Below, in pieces: positions 57,581-64,000 of a DNA stretch of 64,000 nt. Position 1 is the stretch's first letter, and each line of letters begins with the position of its first letter. Below the pieces are notes generated by a model. The model was not told where the DNA came from and made no database searches. It saw only the letters and a list, made by a program, of their open reading frames with translations. The DNA comes from an uncultured Burkholderiales bacterium (GTDB taxonomy: Bacteria > Pseudomonadota > Gammaproteobacteria > Burkholderiales > Burkholderiaceae_C). The stretch covers positions 42,785 to 106,784 of the forward strand of contig CAIRQX010000122.1 in assembly GCA_903880855.1 (NCBI GenBank). The letters run 5' to 3'. The position numbers and the translations under genes were made by a program.

Positions 57581-58554
57581 TGTCGCAGCTGCATAAATTT
57601 CTATTTGAAGGTTTGCCTGTTCGGGGCATATTGGTGCAACTTACCGATGTGTGGCAAGACATATTAAAGCGGCGTGCAGCCAATCTTGATACTGGCGCGT
57701 ACCCGCAGCCCGTTCGCCATTTGCTAGGTGAAATGACGGCTGCGGCGGTCTTGATGCAATCCAATATCAAGTTCAACGGTGCCTTGGTCATGCAAATATT
57801 TGGCGATGGCCCTTTGAAGTTGGCTGTTGTCGAAGTGCAGCCTAATTTAAGCGTCCGCGCTACAGCTAAAGTGGTGGGTGAGCTAGATGGGGCGCAAACT
57901 TTGTCCACCATGGTCAATGTGAAAAACGAAGGGCGTTGCGCTATTACCTTGGATCCACTTACCAAGCTACCTGGCCAACAACCCTACCAAGGCGTGGTGC
58001 CCCTTTTTGATGACCACCGCAACAAGTTAGACAAATTCAGCGATGTGTTGCAACACTACATGTTGCAAAGCGAACAACTCGATACCACCTTAGTCTTGGC
58101 GGCTGACGACAAATCAGCCGCTGGTTTGTTAATCCAACGCTTGCCTATCAAAGGCGAAGGCAACTTGGCCGCAAAAGCCAGCATGGCAGATGAAGACGAG
58201 ATTGGTCTAAACGAAGACTACAACCGTATTTCTATTTTGGCGGCTAGTTTGAAAAGTGATGAGTTGTTGCAGTTGGATGCCGATACGATTTTGCGGCGTC
58301 TGTTTTGGGAAGAAAAATTAATTCGCTTGGAAACCTTAACGCCAAGTTTTTCCTGTTCTTGCAGCCGAGATCGTGTGAGCAATATGATCCGCAGCTTAGG
58401 CGCAGATGAAGTGGAGAGCATTTTGTCTGAGCGCAATGACGTCGAAGTGGGCTGCGATTTTTGTGGCCAGCAATACCGATTCGACGCGGTAGATGCCGCA
58501 CAAATTTTCACCAGCGCAGACAAGCAAGTGCCTGGCAGTTCGGCAATTCAGTAA
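57580..58554 (+). CDS. hslO: Redox-regulated chaperone Hsp33
   Basis: Hsp33 (324 aa) is a holdase switched on by oxidation and heat. The N-terminal domain (to about 230) begins HKFLFEGLPVRGILVQL. The C-terminal redox switch has four zinc-binding cysteines as CSCS near 264 and CDFC near 298, matching the CxC...CxxC pattern. Oxidation releases zinc and exposes the client site. It is co-transcribed with the gamma-CA gene. Its stop lies one base from the stop of the convergent P-loop gene. Confidence 0.95.
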   Translation: MSQLHKFLFEGLPVRGILVQLTDVWQDILKRRAANLDTGAYPQPVRHLLGEMTAAAVLMQSNIKFNGALVMQIFGDGPLKLAVVEVQPNLSVRATAKVVGELDGAQTLSTMVNVKNEGRCAITLDPLTKLPGQQPYQGVVPLFDDHRNKLDKFSDVLQHYMLQSEQLDTTLVLAADDKSAAGLLIQRLPIKGEGNLAAKASMADEDEIGLNEDYNRISILAASLKSDELLQLDADTILRRLFWEEKLIRLETLTPSFSCSCSRDRVSNMIRSLGADEVESILSERNDVEVGCDFCGQQYRFDAVDAAQIFTSADKQVPGSSAIQ

Positions 58555-58555
58555 A

Positions 58556-58987
58556 TTATTTTTTGTTAGAAACCAGTTGGGTAAACAACTGGTGCTCGCA
58601 AAGTCCGTCCCCACATGTTTCGCACGGGCCAGTCCAACGTAATGGAATATCACTTCGTCTTAGTACATCGGCCCATTGTGGTGCCTTGGCAGCCAAGCAA
58701 AACAATGCATTTTTTAAACGCTCTGGGCCTTGGCCATAAACCACTTGAAACCCAATGCCTTGTGTGAGCAGACTAGAGCGAATCTCTTGGTCCGCACCTG
58801 ATTGTGTTTCGCTAGAAGTTGTCAGATCAAGCCCACACAGCAGGGTCACGTCAACTTGACCTACTGCTTGAATATCTGGACTGTCTAAAACTTCTAAAGG
58901 AATATTGTTTTTTTGTAAGAAGCTTTTGAGCGCTAGGTAGAGTGCTGTTTTACCCGAAGAGGGTGCGCCGAAAATGGCGACTTTCAT
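58556..58987 (-). CDS. Small P-loop NTPase-like protein with C-terminal cysteine cluster
   Basis: A 143-residue protein that I do not recognise. The N-terminus MKVAIFGAPSSGKTALYLAL has a clear Walker A loop (GAPSSGKT, residues 7-14), and DVTLLCGLDL near 46 could be a Walker B-like strand, as in nucleotide kinases or NadR-like proteins. The C-terminus has CETCGDGLCEH near 122-132, three cysteines and a histidine that could bind metal. It is the last gene after ftsB on the minus strand, 61 bases downstream, without a clear ribosome-binding site. Function unknown. Confidence 0.72.
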   Translation of the reverse strand: MKVAIFGAPSSGKTALYLALKSFLQKNNIPLEVLDSPDIQAVGQVDVTLLCGLDLTTSSETQSGADQEIRSSLLTQGIGFQVVYGQGPERLKNALFCLAAKAPQWADVLRRSDIPLRWTGPCETCGDGLCEHQLFTQLVSNKK

Positions 58988-59048
58988 ACGTTGAACCCGT
59001 TAATGGGGGTTTGCAACTGTTGGTTGCGTTTGTGCATTCATTAAAAAA

Positions 59049-59330
59049 TTAACGTGCTATTTGCACAAAGATCTCATTGGGTTTGACCATGCCGATCTCT
59101 GCTCTGGCACGCTCTTCCACCATTTCTAAACCGTCTTTCAGATCGTGCAACTCAGCACCTAGGCGCTCGTTCGCTAATTGAGCTGCTTGGTTATGTTGCT
59201 TTTGCTCTTTGAGTTGTTGGCGCAGTCGCATCACATCGGGCAAACTTCCACGGCCAAACCACAGCTGGGCTTGCAGCACTACGAGGAGTGCTAGCAAGAT
59301 CATGTGGATGGGGCGCAGGATGGTGAGCAT
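59049..59330 (-). CDS. ftsB: Cell division protein FtsB
   Basis: FtsB (93 aa) is a bitopic divisome protein that forms a complex with FtsL and FtsQ and helps activate septal peptidoglycan synthesis. One membrane helix (about residues 3-23) is followed by a coiled coil (about 32-75) rich in Leu, Gln and Glu, and the family segment RARAEIGMVKPNEIF near the end. The place after eno in a pyrG-kdsA-eno-ftsB order is the usual one. The gap to eno is 52 bp. Confidence 0.93.
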   Translation of the reverse strand: MLTILRPIHMILLALLVVLQAQLWFGRGSLPDVMRLRQQLKEQKQHNQAAQLANERLGAELHDLKDGLEMVEERARAEIGMVKPNEIFVQIAR

Positions 59331-59382
59331 GCAGGCTGAAAGAGTTATTGGGCGAGAAGTTTATAGCGGTTTGCCTTTGAGC

Positions 59383-60678
<1,296 letters not shown>

Positions 60679-60704
60679 TTATCTCTCAGAACTAAAGTTA
60701 AAAA

Positions 60705-63279
<2,575 letters not shown>

Positions 63280-63302
63280 GGCGCTCTGCTACATTGCGAA
63301 CC

Positions 63303-64000
63303 ATGTTGGATCTGCAAAACAAACACATCGTCTTAGGGCTTACGGGTGGTATTGCTTGTTACAAGGCTGCCGAACTCTGCCGCGCCCTGATTAAACAAGG
63401 TGCCAGCGTGCAAGTAGTGATGACCGAATCTGCCACGCAGTTCATCACCGCGGTGACAATGCAGGCCTTGTCGAACCGTCCGGTCTTCGTGTCGCAGTGG
63501 GACGCACGCGAACCTAACAATATGGCGCATATCAATCTGAGTCGTGAGGCCGATGCGATATTGATCGCGCCCGCGAGCGCAGATTTCATGGCCAAACTTT
63601 TACACGGCCGCGCTGACGATTTGTTGAGCCTCATGTGCTTGGCCAGACCGGTGGGCGAAGTGCCCCTGATCTTGGCCCCCGCGATGAACCGCGAAATGTG
63701 GGTCAACCCCGCCACCCAACGCAATGTGGCGCAACTCACTCAGGATGGAGCGTTGGTCTTCGACGTGGGTCAAGGCGACCAAGCGTGCGGCGAAACAGGC
63801 GACGGACGGATGTTGGAGCCTGAAGAAATTGTGCAAGACCTGATTGCTGCTTTTCAACCTAAATTGTTGGCTGGCTGCAAAGTGTTGGTGACAGCGGGTC
63901 CAACCTACGAAGCGATTGACCCCGTGCGTGGCATCACCAATTTATCTAGCGGAAAAATGGGGTTTGCTATTGCCCGCGCAGCGCACGAAGCCGGTGCTGA
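63303..64000 (+). CDS. coaBC: Phosphopantothenoylcysteine decarboxylase/synthetase (3' end outside window)
   Basis: The N-terminal 232 residues of the bifunctional CoaBC, which adds cysteine to 4'-phosphopantothenate (CoaB) and decarboxylates the product (CoaC) in coenzyme A synthesis. The flavoprotein CoaC domain begins with [20 protein letters not shown]. The catalytic His is in [15 protein letters not shown] near residue 76, and the Asn motif is APAMNREMW near 126. The CoaB domain starts near 193 with [20 protein letters not shown]. The frame is open to the window edge. It is divergent from pyrG. Confidence 0.95.
   Translation, partial: MLDLQNKHIVLGLTGGIACYKAAELCRALIKQGASVQVVMTESATQFITAVTMQALSNRPVFVSQWDAREPNNMAHINLSREADAILIAPASADFMAKLLHGRADDLLSLMCLARPVGEVPLILAPAMNREMWVNPATQRNVAQLTQDGALVFDVGQGDQACGETGDGRMLEPEEIVQDLIAAFQPKLLAGCKVLVTAGPTYEAIDPVRGITNLSSGKMGFAIARAAHEAGA

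Overview
The window is a contiguous stretch of bacterial chromosome, almost entirely housekeeping genes. Gene content and order point to a betaproteobacterium of the order Burkholderiales, most like the Comamonadaceae. The pointers are the run rpsB-tsf-pyrH-frr-cdsA-dxr-bamA-skp-lpxD-fabZ-lpxA-lpxB-rnhB, the run carA-carB-greA-yhbY-rlmE-ftsH-folP-glmM-pstSCAB-phoU-phoB-phoR, an EarP/Arg32-type EF-P pair, a PHB-cycle 3-hydroxybutyrate dehydrogenase and an orphan Bug/TctC-type binding protein. Base composition looks moderate (near 50% G+C by eye), lower than most cultured Comamonadaceae. Spacing is very tight, which suggests a streamlined, perhaps planktonic or host-associated lineage. Genus is not decidable from the sequence alone. 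I see no insertion sequence, prophage, CRISPR array, rRNA operon or replication origin, and no gene-free stretch longer than about 180 bp.

Layout: (1) 1-10.8 kb: 3' end of an MFS transporter, a LOG-family protein, earP-efp, uvrC, serB, mfd, ispD-ispF. (2) 10.8-19.5 kb: a small HTH regulator, 3-hydroxybutyrate dehydrogenase, relA, tRNA-Val(GAC), rimO, tRNA-Leu(CAG), rnr, dadA. (3) 19.5-32.5 kb: a long plus-strand block for translation (rpsB, tsf, frr), UMP kinase, phospholipid and isoprenoid synthesis (cdsA, dxr), outer-membrane biogenesis (bamA, skp), lipid A (lpxD, fabZ, lpxA, lpxB), rnhB and a SPOUT RNA methyltransferase. (4) 32.5-43 kb: carAB behind a structured leader, greA, yhbY, rlmE, ftsH behind a heat-shock-type promoter, folP, glmM. 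(5) 43-49.7 kb: the Pho regulon core pstSCAB-phoU-phoB-phoR behind a clear Pho box. (6) 49.7-59 kb: MATE exporter plus GT-C membrane glycosyltransferase, rpmE2, AEC transporter, TctC-like receptor, xerD, a DUF455 protein, gamma-carbonic anhydrase, hslO, a small P-loop protein. (7) 59-64 kb: the minus-strand operon pyrG-kdsA-eno-ftsB, and divergent coaBC cut by the window end.

The most notable points: uppS and rseP are cleanly absent from the slots they usually occupy in the frr-cdsA-dxr-bamA block. rnr has no conventional start codon in the frame of its conserved N-terminus, in a gap it shares with the tRNA-Leu promoter. carA has a leader closed by a long-range helix of 11 pairs. pyrG has a perfect inverted repeat just ahead of its start. 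ftsH has a near-consensus sigma-32 promoter. Six convergent gene pairs abut or overlap at their 3' ends.
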